From: Galbitalea sp036271875
GTDB lineage: Bacteria; Actinomycetota; Actinomycetes; Actinomycetales; Microbacteriaceae
Reading direction: 5' to 3'
DNA: 64,000 bases
Assembly (NCBI GenBank): GCA_036271875.1
Contig: DATAZU010000041.1
Coordinates: forward strand, 1 to 64,000
Shown here: piece after piece, positions 27,665-35,378 of the stretch
Numbering within the stretch: position 1 is the first letter of the stretch
Layout of the letters: each line of letters begins with the position of its first letter
Position numbers and translations under genes: made by a program
Notes under the pieces: model-generated
Told to the model about the DNA's origin: nothing
Seen by the model: the letters and a program-made list of their open reading frames with translations, nothing else
Databases searched by the model: none

Positions 27665-28192
27665 ATGACCACTGTCATCAAAGATGCCCGCGCGACTCAC
27701 GCCTTGGGGGTGCGCGAACTCGCCCGACGCTGTCAGGTCGCTGCGTCGACCGTGGTGGATTGGGAGCGCTCCGAAGCTGCAGGAACAATCCAATGGGGCA
27801 CCCTCGCTCGAGCCCTCGAAGCCATGGGCGAACGATTGACAATTAGCCGCCATCGGGCTGAATCGGAGCCAGTGCGACTAGACCGACGAGAGCATCGCCT
27901 CGGTTTGGAGTTGCACCGAAAGATCGCGGTAAAACTTATTGAGGACCCGCGAAGAGTGCTTCAGGTTGGACGGGAACGACTGGCGCGCTCGCGCGAAAAC
28001 GTTCAAGGTGGAGCGAAAGCGTGGGTGGACGAATGGGACGCGTTAATCGAGTTGGGGAGTCTCGGCAAGCTGATCGATGTGATGACGGGCACATCGCAGA
28101 GAGATCTTGATCTTCGCAGCGTGTCGCCTTTCGTCGGCTTGCTCTCTGCCGACGAGCGAGAAGATGTCCTAGTGAGAGCGAGCAGACGATGA
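27665..28192 (+). CDS. HTH antitoxin of a nucleotidyltransferase toxin pair
   Basis: A 175-residue protein whose first 65 residues form a helix-turn-helix of the XRE type (LGVRELARRCQVAASTVVDW, then QWGTLARALEAMGERL). The rest is helical and Arg-rich (VKLIEDPRRVLQVGRERLAR), and has the look of the antitoxin partner for DUF6036-type nucleotidyltransferases. A strong ribosome site GAGGAGG lies 8 nt before the ATG and a TAGGCT hexamer some 28 nt upstream, so it has its own promoter after the Shango operon. Its stop overlaps the toxin start (ATGA). As usual for such antitoxins it probably represses its own operon. Confidence 0.78.
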   Translation: MTTVIKDARATHALGVRELARRCQVAASTVVDWERSEAAGTIQWGTLARALEAMGERLTISRHRAESEPVRLDRREHRLGLELHRKIAVKLIEDPRRVLQVGRERLARSRENVQGGAKAWVDEWDALIELGSLGKLIDVMTGTSQRDLDLRSVSPFVGLLSADEREDVLVRASRR

Positions 28193-28758
28193 ATCGCCGG
28201 CAACTGGAGGAGGCGATTGCCCGCGCCTGCGAAATTGTCGGACAGCCGAGAGTCATTGTTGTTGGGTCGCAGGCGATTCTCGCAAGCTACGACTTCGAGC
28301 AATTGCCGAGAACCGCGACAATGTCCATGGAAGCCGATATCGCGCCCGAAAAGGACATTGATGACTACTTGTCGAGCCGTCTGTGGGTGCTCGCTGGTCA
28401 GGATTCTGAATGGGCAAACGAGCGGGACTACTTCATCGACGCGGTCTCAGCAAACACCGCGATCCTCCCCGATAGTTGGAGAGAGCGCTCGATCGAGGTC
28501 GCGGTGCCTGAATCCGCGGGATTTAGCGGATTGTGCCCCGAAGCGCATGACCTTTGCGCCTCGAAAATGGCACGCGGCGAACCGAAAGATCGGGAATTCG
28601 TTCAGGCCCTTTCTGAGGCCGGCTTGGTCAATCCCCACCTGTTACGGAATCGGTTGGACGAGATCAGCGATCCACGGTTGGAACCTGACCGTAAGCGCGC
28701 TTCACGCAAATTTGTAATCTGGCTCGAAGAGGAACGTCGACGAGCACGTACGCCTTAA
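28189..28758 (+). CDS. DUF6036-like nucleotidyltransferase toxin
   Basis: A 189-residue protein of the minimal nucleotidyltransferase fold (AbiEii/DUF6036 group). RVIVVGSQAILASY (residues 21-34) is the G(S/T)xAI-type signature, and SMEADIAPE (46-54) supplies acidic metal ligands. The DLCASKMARGEPKDREFV segment near residue 120 is the conserved lysine/aspartate helix seen in this group (KLxxxRxKD). Known relatives modify tRNA or proteins to stop growth. The gene is translationally coupled to the HTH antitoxin. The third acid of the catalytic triad cannot be placed confidently, so activity is inferred from the family and the operon. Confidence 0.78.
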   Translation: MNRRQLEEAIARACEIVGQPRVIVVGSQAILASYDFEQLPRTATMSMEADIAPEKDIDDYLSSRLWVLAGQDSEWANERDYFIDAVSANTAILPDSWRERSIEVAVPESAGFSGLCPEAHDLCASKMARGEPKDREFVQALSEAGLVNPHLLRNRLDEISDPRLEPDRKRASRKFVIWLEEERRRARTP

Positions 28759-28945
28759 CGGTCAGATCTCACAAGTAGGTAGTGGAAGAACGCGTCAGGC
28801 GGGCGGACGCGATTGCGAGCTTATGGGCGACTATTCGCCCGCTACAACTCTTCGCTGAGTCTGTCCGTCGCCTAACGCGAGCGGTTGACAGCGCGAAAAA
28901 GTGCGTCGACATTACAGGCTCTCAATCGATGTAAAACTGGCTCGT

Positions 28946-29893
28946 ATGCGGCAGTCTTGGCGCGTGGACGTAAAACGAATTTCTCTCGGGACAATACAGT
29001 CTCGTGGCGCCAAGCTTCTGGACCCAGGTCTGGTCTCATTCGGCCCTAAAGAATCAGACTTTCTCGTGCGGCACGTAGAGAAAGTTCGCGAATTAGATGA
29101 AGCGTCTCCGCGAGGCGTATTCACGACCAGCTCCTATGTGCCGGATCTACTTCGCGCGTTGCTGACTTGCTCGGATCTGCAGTTTGAACAGCATTCAAAG
29201 ACGTTGCAGGACCGACTTGCAAAACTTATGGGGACGTCAACAAACGCCAAAGACTGCGTATTCGCCGTAGTACATACGGAACAAAGCGGAGTCCAAGACC
29301 AGATAACGATATTGAAGCTAGATGCAGTAGTCGAAGCCGCGGAAACCGGAACGCTCCAGGGCAAGGTCACTTTGAAGGTGCTAGAGAAACTAATCCCTGA
29401 ACCGGGAAAACTTCAAAAGGCTCTTTCGTGGCCCGATCCGCGCGCCACGAGTGACGCAATCCTCATCGATGCAAATTTCACCCAAGCCGAATACTTCTCG
29501 TCAGCATTCGACATTGGTGCCAGCCCGCGTTCACCCGACGCCGAAAAGGCGCTCCACAAGGCACTCGTCGCGAGCGTTAATCCGGCATCACTCGGCGCGG
29601 CGTTGGCTGACGCAGCGGTACTAGAGGGGCCCGCCGATGCCGTTCTCGCGTCGCTTGCGACCACATACCCGGAGCTAACGCCTGTCGCTCAGGCGACAGC
29701 ACGAGACGTTCGTCCCGCCGGCATGATCCGCAAGAACAAGATAAGTGCACTCCCATTGGTATGGACTGCCGATGGCGCAAAACTGACGATACCGAGCAGT
29801 AAGGCGGGATCCGTTGAGATCACTCCAGACCCAGCGGGCCAAGGTTGGCTGCTAATCCTGCACACCGCGGGCAGACCCACTCTCGAGCAGTGA
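28946..29893 (+). CDS. NA37/YejK-like nucleoid-associated protein
   Basis: A protein of about 315 residues resembling the 37-kDa nucleoid-associated family (NA37, YejK/NdpA). Supporting segments are FLVRHVEKVRELDEASPRGV near the N terminus, the helical TLQDRLAKLM region, VFAVVHTEQSG, ITILKLDAVVEA and AILIDANFTQAEYFSSAFDI. The match is from memory and only moderate. It begins 187 bp after the toxin gene and ends 31 bp before a membrane protein gene in the same direction, so the two probably form an operon. ATG at 28946 is chosen; GTG at 28901 and 28964 are alternatives and none has a good ribosome site. NA37-like proteins bind DNA; in a defence island one may act on invading DNA. Confidence 0.55.
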   Translation: MRQSWRVDVKRISLGTIQSRGAKLLDPGLVSFGPKESDFLVRHVEKVRELDEASPRGVFTTSSYVPDLLRALLTCSDLQFEQHSKTLQDRLAKLMGTSTNAKDCVFAVVHTEQSGVQDQITILKLDAVVEAAETGTLQGKVTLKVLEKLIPEPGKLQKALSWPDPRATSDAILIDANFTQAEYFSSAFDIGASPRSPDAEKALHKALVASVNPASLGAALADAAVLEGPADAVLASLATTYPELTPVAQATARDVRPAGMIRKNKISALPLVWTADGAKLTIPSSKAGSVEITPDPAGQGWLLILHTAGRPTLEQ

Positions 29894-29924
29894 TGTCTCA
29901 CCCGCTGTGTAACGTCGTGGCGTC

Positions 29925-31412
29925 ATGACCGTCATAGAAACTCTGGATCTCGCACCCCTGATTCCCCTACGTGAAGCGCTCATCCAACTGTCGTTGGACG
30001 GGTGGTCCATTCAAGACGACGGCGGCATAATTCGCGTAAACGGATCTATTCTCACCTCGCCGCTGGAGTGGGCTGGCGTACCAGACCTGGAAAAGTACAG
30101 TTCCCGTCGACAAGCCATCGGAGTACGACGCGGCTACACGGTCTCGGTCGACACTGTGAATGGCGTTTGGGAGATCACCGACTTACCCGAAATCTTGCCC
30201 GAGCAACTGTTCGACTCCGAACAATTGGCGGATGCCAATAAGGTTTGGGAACGCGATACGTCTGCCTTGGCCGGTCTGCATTTGGATTGGCGAGTCGAGA
30301 TTGACCTCGACCCCGCGAAGGCGGTTAGCGGATCCGACGTTGCGCAGCTCGACGTGAGTTGGTCGGCGAGCCACATCGACGGGCTCTTTGCAAACGACGT
30401 TGTGAGCGCGCTGACACGTCTCATCCCAAAGCAAGGTCGTCGCACGTTCCTTGCACTAAACGGCCGGGAGGAGCCAGCGATTTTCGGCGCTGTTACTCTT
30501 GCGACCCTGCAGGGTTTGGGCGACACCCGGTTATCCATCAATCCCCCGAATCCCCCCCTGCCAGGCGAGACGCAAATTGATTCAGAATTGACGCCGTCAC
30601 AAACTCTTCTAGTGTCTGGCCGATTCGAGCAGTGGCCGATCGCGAGCAAAACGCTTTCATTCGCGGCCTCCGCTACGACTTGGGGCGCGATCGCTACCTC
30701 GACTACGGAAGGAGAGCTTGAGTTCTTCGGCTACAAGAAGGTGAGATTCTCATTGCCCATGACCTGGACAGATGAGGAAATCGCCGGCGCAATCAAGCTG
30801 CGGAGTTGGGCGTTCGGCGAGATAAGCCCCGACAGGATCCTCGCACTTCGCCAAATAATCAGTCTCTACAATGAGCCACCGTTCAAGTTTGTCGAAGAGA
30901 TCCTGAGCAGCTCTGAAACCATCTACCTTGGCTTGCGATCGACTGCGGTCATAGAAGCGGTTCGCGACGCTCGCGATGTGGAGACGCGAACCCAGCAAGC
31001 AGTGCAGCAAAGTTCACAAGCGTCCGTTGACTTGGCGAAATCGGCGGGGGAACGTGTAATCGCAGGACTAGCCGCAGTGGGCGCCGCGGCCATCGCCAAC
31101 GTGACTCAAGTCCTTAGTTTTTCAGTTACCACGGCGATCCTGGCCTTTATTTGCGGCTACTTCCTAGCAATGCTCGTCCTCTTCCTGCTCATCGATTTCC
31201 GCGCTGTCGGCTTGCCAATAAAGGAATTGGATTCGGAGACCTTCGTTCACTCGAGTTTTGTTAGACCTGACGCTCTTGCAGAAATGACGTCGTCGCCGAT
31301 GGTCCGTGGCGCGAAGGGACTCGTGCTGAGGGCGCGTATCGCTATTTCCTCGCTCTATGCATCGATCGTGATCGCGCTTCTGGTCACGGTATGCGTTAGG
31401 TGGGCCGCCTAA
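29925..31412 (+). CDS. Membrane protein of unknown function, NA37 partner
   Basis: A 495-residue protein with a large soluble N-terminal region (about 390 residues, beta-rich, no known motif) and a C-terminal membrane part. It has hydrophobic helices around SFSVTTAILAFICGYFLAML-type residues 395-425, and a last one at SSLYASIVIALLVTVCV (about 475-492). A Gln/Ser-rich helix (ETRTQQAVQQSSQASVDLAK, about 350-370) precedes the first. I recognise no family. It follows the NA37-like gene by 31 bp. The combination of a DNA-binding-like protein and a membrane-anchored partner resembles abortive-infection systems in which sensing is coupled to membrane damage, but that is speculation from layout only. 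Confidence 0.65.
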   Translation: MTVIETLDLAPLIPLREALIQLSLDGWSIQDDGGIIRVNGSILTSPLEWAGVPDLEKYSSRRQAIGVRRGYTVSVDTVNGVWEITDLPEILPEQLFDSEQLADANKVWERDTSALAGLHLDWRVEIDLDPAKAVSGSDVAQLDVSWSASHIDGLFANDVVSALTRLIPKQGRRTFLALNGREEPAIFGAVTLATLQGLGDTRLSINPPNPPLPGETQIDSELTPSQTLLVSGRFEQWPIASKTLSFAASATTWGAIATSTTEGELEFFGYKKVRFSLPMTWTDEEIAGAIKLRSWAFGEISPDRILALRQIISLYNEPPFKFVEEILSSSETIYLGLRSTAVIEAVRDARDVETRTQQAVQQSSQASVDLAKSAGERVIAGLAAVGAAAIANVTQVLSFSVTTAILAFICGYFLAMLVLFLLIDFRAVGLPIKELDSETFVHSSFVRPDALAEMTSSPMVRGAKGLVLRARIAISSLYASIVIALLVTVCVRWAA

Positions 31413-31555
31413 AGCATCGGAGCGTGCTTCGAGCGCACAGTGCATCCATTGCCATTCCTCCTTCTGACATTGTGTAAGCAGTTCTCTGACGCGATGTGCC
31501 GGATCATTCATGGAACGGGCTGCGGCGCGGAGGTATTTCTGCCAAGCTCACGACC

Positions 31556-33019
31556 ATGAGCGCGCCTCCCATTTTCTTTAGTGACTACTTCGGTGTTGCC
31601 AGGGACAAGGTTGAGTCGTACGGGGCATTCGATCTCAACCTGCTCGCTGATGTTCCGCTCTTCGTTGACCCGTTTCTCTTGTTCAACAGCTCGCGACCGG
31701 AATATCAAGAACTCCATCGCGACATCCTCAACTATCTCCGATTCCTGAAGTCCATCGCTGGCGACGATTTGGATCGAGGGACGATCCTCGATTTGTTCCG
31801 TTTCCAAGAGGTCAAACAGAACTGGTTCGGATATTGCGAGTTGGGAAATGAAGGACACGGACTAGGCGAAGAGTTCGCCCGAGATCTGCGCGATTCACTG
31901 GGACGGATTCTGAGCGCCGACGGCGAAAACGTCGGTACGAAAAGCGATCACCTCGAAAAGGTCTCACTGTTGCGATCCGGTGTTGGCTTGGACAACATCA
32001 GCGACTTCGCGACCAACTTGATTAAGCATTACTTGTTGGATTTCACTGAGACCTTCGCGAAGGAACAACTTGATCGAGCCGTTTGCGCGAGCATTGGAGT
32101 CGAGAGGGCGCGATTTAACTTCGACACCCAGACTTGGGCTACCGAGACGCGATATTTACCAGTTTTCGACGGGCAATTCGTCCTACTAACGCCGACAGAC
32201 ATGCTCGTGCACGACGAAACCTGGATAAATCACAGTGACATGGTTAAGCGATACCCCGAGATCGTCGCCGCTGTTGATGACAACGTTCAGCGGTCAAAGA
32301 TTTCAAGATACTTCGAACAACAGTTGGGCAAGGATCCGACACCAAAAACCACCGCAGCGGCGCGCGTCTCAACCCTCCGAACATTTCCTGAACTTCTTGA
32401 TCTTTACATCCGGCTAAAGGAAGAGGACGGAAGCAGTGCCACGGCGGTAAGCGAGGCTGAACTCGCTCACCTTCAAGAAGTCTTCGTTAACTTCTTTGCG
32501 GATTTCGTTAACGGCTTTTGGGCACTGCCCGAAATGGAAGGGCGTCCCAAAACAACGAGCTTCGACGAAGCCATCTACCGCGCCAATGTTTTCAAGAAGT
32601 GGGTGGAGGACAAGGACGGCTACCTGTCTTTGAATACTGCAAGTGGCACTGCGTCAGAAAAGGATGTACAGCGTCTGATTTTCCTTACCCTGCAGGCGAG
32701 CCGGTTCGATGTCAACCGTGAAGTCAACAACGGTCGCGGCCCCGTCGATTTCAAGGTGAGCCAGGGATCAAACGACTCCTGCTTGATCGAAGTGAAAATG
32801 GCCAGCAACTCCGCGCTCAAACGCAATCTCGAGCGACAAGTCGAGGTTTATAAGAGAGCTAATGAAACGCGCAATGCAGTGAAAATAATCGTCTTCTACA
32901 GCGAGGCAGAAGAGGAGAAAGTGTCACGCATTTTGAAGAGCCTGGAGCTCGACGATAGCGAATCAATCGTCCTCGTGGACGCTCGTGCAGACAACAAGCC
33001 ATCGGGTTCAAAGGCCTAG
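31556..33019 (+). CDS. PD-(D/E)XK nuclease-like defence protein
   Basis: A 487-residue protein. The C-terminal 100 residues contain GPVDFKVS (Asp near 398) and CLIEVKMA (Glu and Lys near 411 and 413), separated as in PD-(D/E)XK nucleases, with a following helix LERQVEVYKRA. The N-terminal 380 residues open FFSDYFGVARDKVESYGAFD and carry LRSGVGLDNISDFATNLIKH, a pattern I associate with uncharacterised proteins of defence islands. There is no methyltransferase or specificity subunit nearby, so it is not an ordinary restriction system. ATG at 31556 matches the conserved N terminus, although the ribosome site is poor; the frame is open from 31496. The upstream gap of 143 bp suggests its own promoter. 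Confidence 0.72.
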   Translation: MSAPPIFFSDYFGVARDKVESYGAFDLNLLADVPLFVDPFLLFNSSRPEYQELHRDILNYLRFLKSIAGDDLDRGTILDLFRFQEVKQNWFGYCELGNEGHGLGEEFARDLRDSLGRILSADGENVGTKSDHLEKVSLLRSGVGLDNISDFATNLIKHYLLDFTETFAKEQLDRAVCASIGVERARFNFDTQTWATETRYLPVFDGQFVLLTPTDMLVHDETWINHSDMVKRYPEIVAAVDDNVQRSKISRYFEQQLGKDPTPKTTAAARVSTLRTFPELLDLYIRLKEEDGSSATAVSEAELAHLQEVFVNFFADFVNGFWALPEMEGRPKTTSFDEAIYRANVFKKWVEDKDGYLSLNTASGTASEKDVQRLIFLTLQASRFDVNREVNNGRGPVDFKVSQGSNDSCLIEVKMASNSALKRNLERQVEVYKRANETRNAVKIIVFYSEAEEEKVSRILKSLELDDSESIVLVDARADNKPSGSKA

Positions 33020-33069
33020 GTCGGGCACCGCCTGCGGGCTTCCGCCGCCGCGTAAACACACGAGATGAT

Positions 33070-34191
33070 ATGCGCGTGACCGAATCCATACTGGACGCTT
33101 CTGAGGTGGATCTTCAGTTAGCGGACAACCGTGAACGAATGACCCGTCTCCAGCGCAGCATCCGAGCAAGCATCGCGACCAGTCGGAGTCGCGCGACCTG
33201 GGATCCGGACGATCTCGTGGGGCACGCGGCTACATTTGGCGACACGCTCGAGTGGCGCCACGAGGATCTGCTCTGGGAGATTGGCGAAGACCGGCTCTCC
33301 GTAGAAACGGAGTTGCAGCGCGATCTCGAATTTAACCTCGGAGGTTACTCCTCCTACTTCGCCACCTATCTCACCGTGGCCGAACATCTAAACACATGCA
33401 GCGGCACCATCTGGCGCACGCGTTCGCGTGCCCGCACAAAGCTCAATGTGCTGTGCGAATTACATGCCCAGGCGCTTACAGTCGCGCGGGAAATCTCGCT
33501 GCTTGCTTCCCACGGAATGCCGACGGGTGCCATAGCGAGGTGGCGAACATTGTATGAGCTCAGTGTGATTAGCGCCTTCATAGCTGTCTCGCCCGCTCAA
33601 GTTGCCGAACGATACGAAGGCAGCCACGTGGTGGACTACGCCAATCGACTACGGCGGGACGACGTCGACCGAATAGCAGCTGGCCGGAGGGCTCGCCGGC
33701 GGACGAGCGAGGACAAAGAGGTTGAGAACGAATTCGACCGCCTACTCGCTAAGTTCGGTCCGGAATACGGCCGCAGCTACGGATGGGCCGCTGAGCGCCT
33801 AGGGATGAAGCAGGTGACGTTCGCCAAGATCGAGGCGCGAGTATCTCGCGGCAGAGGACGGGGTCCTCAGAACTATAGGCAGGCGAGTCATCATGTGCAC
33901 GCCGATCGCGTGTCCTCGATGGCTACTCTCACGAGGGATCCGCAAGCCGACGCCCATTTTAGGCAGGGTGGTTTGGCCATCAAAGACGTCCTTGTCCACA
34001 TGATCGTTGAACTTCAAGAAATGACCTGGACCCTGGGCGCAGTCGTCTCCCGGACCCAGAAAACCACTGAGGCGCTCTACTGGGCTTACGTCTGTTACAT
34101 GGTCCATCTGGACGTAATGACAGAGGCGAACTGGCATCCTGTCGTCGTCTACCCCGACTACGTGCGTCAGAAACAGTCGATAGTGACCTGA
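33070..34191 (+). CDS. DUF5677 domain protein
   Basis: A 373-residue mostly helical protein. The core GAIARWRTLYELSVISAFIA, followed by AERYEGSHVVDYANRLRR and the later ASHHVHADRVSSM, matches my recollection of DUF5677 proteins (a helical family with conserved Arg, Glu and His residues, often near mobile elements). An aromatic-rich C terminus ends the protein. It begins 51 bp after the nuclease-like gene and may be cotranscribed with it. No biochemical role is known to me. It is the last gene before the right att site. Confidence 0.65.
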   Translation: MRVTESILDASEVDLQLADNRERMTRLQRSIRASIATSRSRATWDPDDLVGHAATFGDTLEWRHEDLLWEIGEDRLSVETELQRDLEFNLGGYSSYFATYLTVAEHLNTCSGTIWRTRSRARTKLNVLCELHAQALTVAREISLLASHGMPTGAIARWRTLYELSVISAFIAVSPAQVAERYEGSHVVDYANRLRRDDVDRIAAGRRARRRTSEDKEVENEFDRLLAKFGPEYGRSYGWAAERLGMKQVTFAKIEARVSRGRGRGPQNYRQASHHVHADRVSSMATLTRDPQADAHFRQGGLAIKDVLVHMIVELQEMTWTLGAVVSRTQKTTEALYWAYVCYMVHLDVMTEANWHPVVVYPDYVRQKQSIVT

Positions 34192-34549
34192 AGCCACGAC
34201 CTGGTGGCGTCGCCCGTTGCGATGCATCGCCATTATCTGCCTCGGGGACAGTTGCGGTCGATTTCAGTTATTGGGGCTCAGTAGACGGCAAGACGATGAA
34301 ACCGTCAGGCTGCAACGTAGTGCGGCCGACTGGAGTAAGAACTGGCGCGATTGCGAATCGGAATGTGCGGGGTGAGAGGCGATGCACATCCCGAGAACGC
34401 ATAACGCACACTTGCCGTTTGATCAGCACTTTTCGAAACATCCCGCGGAAACCCCGCAAATTGAAATCGGGCTATCGGGGTTCTAATCGGCTCTAATATC
34501 GCTAAGCGGTTATGTGCCAGATTCTAAATATGGCTCTGACCAGCATTTT
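34192..34549. other. Non-coding right end of island
   Basis: A 358-bp stretch without a credible gene, more AT-rich toward the att site. It holds AATGTGCGGGGT at 34362-34373 (shared with the left end), an inverted pair AACCCCG at 34450-34456 and CGGGGTT at 34476-34482, and two TCTAAT copies just after it. This is the likely attP-side flank of the island. Confidence 0.5.
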
Positions 34550-34585
34550 GTAGCGAGGGCGGGACTCGAACCCGCGACACCACGA
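34550..34585. repeat. Right attachment repeat (attR, inside tRNA-Met)
   Basis: 36 bp identical to 19405-19440. It forms the 3' third of the intact tRNA-Met gene plus one flanking base, so integration kept the tRNA functional. Confidence 0.88.
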
Positions 34586-34624
34586 TTATGAGCCGTGTGC
34601 TCTAACCACCTGAGCTACCCCGCC
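34551..34624 (-). tRNA. tRNA-Met (CAT anticodon)
   Basis: Minus strand: acceptor GGCGGGG, D arm GCTC/GAGC, anticodon stem CACGG/TCGTG with loop CTCATAA, T arm GCGGG/CCCGC, acceptor 3' strand CCTCGCT and discriminator A; CCA is not encoded. The first and fifth acceptor pairs are G-U. Elongator Met is most likely; Ile with lysidine is the alternative for a CAT anticodon. It is the integration site of the island. Confidence 0.93.
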
Positions 34625-34650
34625 GGGCACATCCGAGTGAGGGATGCGAG

Positions 34651-34722
<72 letters not shown>

Positions 34723-34828
34723 GCGCAAAACACGTGCACCCCGAAGAGCGCGCCGTTTTGGCACCGTAAGAGACTAGCATCCGGCGGTCGAGGGTTACGC
34801 CGCCCGCGAGCCGGTAATCGGTGGGGGA

Positions 34829-35257
34829 TCAGTCGATACAGAACTCGTTGCCTTCGGGATCCTGCATCACGAAGTGGTGCTCGCGAACCGGGCCCCAGCT
34901 GTCGTCGTAGTTGACCACCTCCGTGGCACCCAGCGCGACGATCCGGTCGCGCTCCGCGAACAGCTCATCGTCCGTCGGCCGCCGACCCGGGGTCGTGCGG
35001 ATGTCGATGTGAACGCGGTTCTTCGCGGTCTTGCCCTCGGGCACTCGCTGGAAGAAGAGTCGCGGGCCCTCACCCGTCGGGTCGTCGATCGCGCTCTTGT
35101 TCGAGAGCTCCTCCTCGGTGAGACCACCCGCGATCAGCTGAGCCTTCAGGTCTTCGGGCCACTCCGGATGCGGGTAGCCGAAAACATCAGCCCAGAAGGT
35201 TGCGAGGGCGGTCGGGTCAGCACAGTCGAACGTGATGTTACCGAGTTTGGAAACCAT
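34829..35257 (-). CDS. VOC-family (glyoxalase-like) protein
   Basis: A 142-residue protein with two beta-alpha-beta-beta-beta modules of the vicinal oxygen chelate fold. The first starts LGNITFDCADPTALATFWAD and the second has NRVHIDIRT; a final HHFVMQDPEGNEFCID supplies the usual DPEGNEFC end. Members bind metal and act in glyoxalase, dioxygenase or antibiotic-resistance reactions, or simply bind ligands; this subgroup (glyoxalase-like domain with a FWADVFGYP start) is common and uncharacterised in actinomycetes. It is transcribed alone, divergent from the FAD monooxygenase gene 121 bp away, and downstream of tRNA-Thr in the opposite reading order. Confidence 0.85.
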   Translation of the reverse strand: MVSKLGNITFDCADPTALATFWADVFGYPHPEWPEDLKAQLIAGGLTEEELSNKSAIDDPTGEGPRLFFQRVPEGKTAKNRVHIDIRTTPGRRPTDDELFAERDRIVALGATEVVNYDDSWGPVREHHFVMQDPEGNEFCID

Positions 35258-35328
35258 GGATCAATGCAACCACCAGCCCCCGACCGACCGCCAGATCCCT
35301 TGGCGGTCGCGGGTCCAGTTTTTAGCCT

Positions 35329-35365
35329 CATTAATATCAGTGTTGACTGACCATACTGATTAATG
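35329..35365. promoter_or_regulatory. Operator-like inverted repeat before monooxygenase
   Basis: CATTAATATCAGT (35329-35341) faces ACTGATTAATG (35355-35365), identical arms except for an extra AT on the left. The repeat encloses the -35 hexamer of the monooxygenase promoter, so a bound regulator would block it. The GbsR-type regulator at 36523 is the obvious candidate. Confidence 0.55.
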
Positions 35366-35372
35366 TGACAAT
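35343..35372 (+). promoter_or_regulatory. Promoter of FAD monooxygenase gene
   Basis: TTGACT (35343-35348) and GACAAT (35367-35372) with an 18-nt spacer; the ATG follows 6 nt after the second hexamer. This gives a leaderless mRNA. Confidence 0.5.
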
Positions 35373-35378
35373 CAAGCC

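Larger units (their letters stand above)
19405..34585. mobile_element. Integrase-less genomic island at tRNA-Met
   Basis: About 15.2 kb bounded by a perfect 36-bp direct repeat that is the 3' end of the tRNA-Met gene: 19405-19440 on the left and 34550-34585 in the intact gene on the right. Coding sequence inside is visibly less GC-rich (many AAT, AAA, TTA-containing codons between 28.9 and 33 kb) than the flanks. Contents are a frameshifted element protein, a Shango operon, a HTH/nucleotidyltransferase pair, an NA37-like gene with a membrane protein, a PD-(D/E)XK-like protein and a DUF5677 protein. No integrase, excisionase, relaxase or replication gene is visible. This is the classic tRNA-targeted defence-island layout; mobility now would require help in trans. 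Confidence 0.85.

Noticed and set aside
28759..28945. Possible small gene between the toxin and NA37-like genes
   Set aside because: No frame with a ribosome site or protein-like composition was found in the 187 bp.
31556..33019. Type II restriction enzyme
   Set aside because: No methyltransferase is adjacent and the N-terminal 380 residues are not typical of type II enzymes, so a classic restriction-modification call is not supported.
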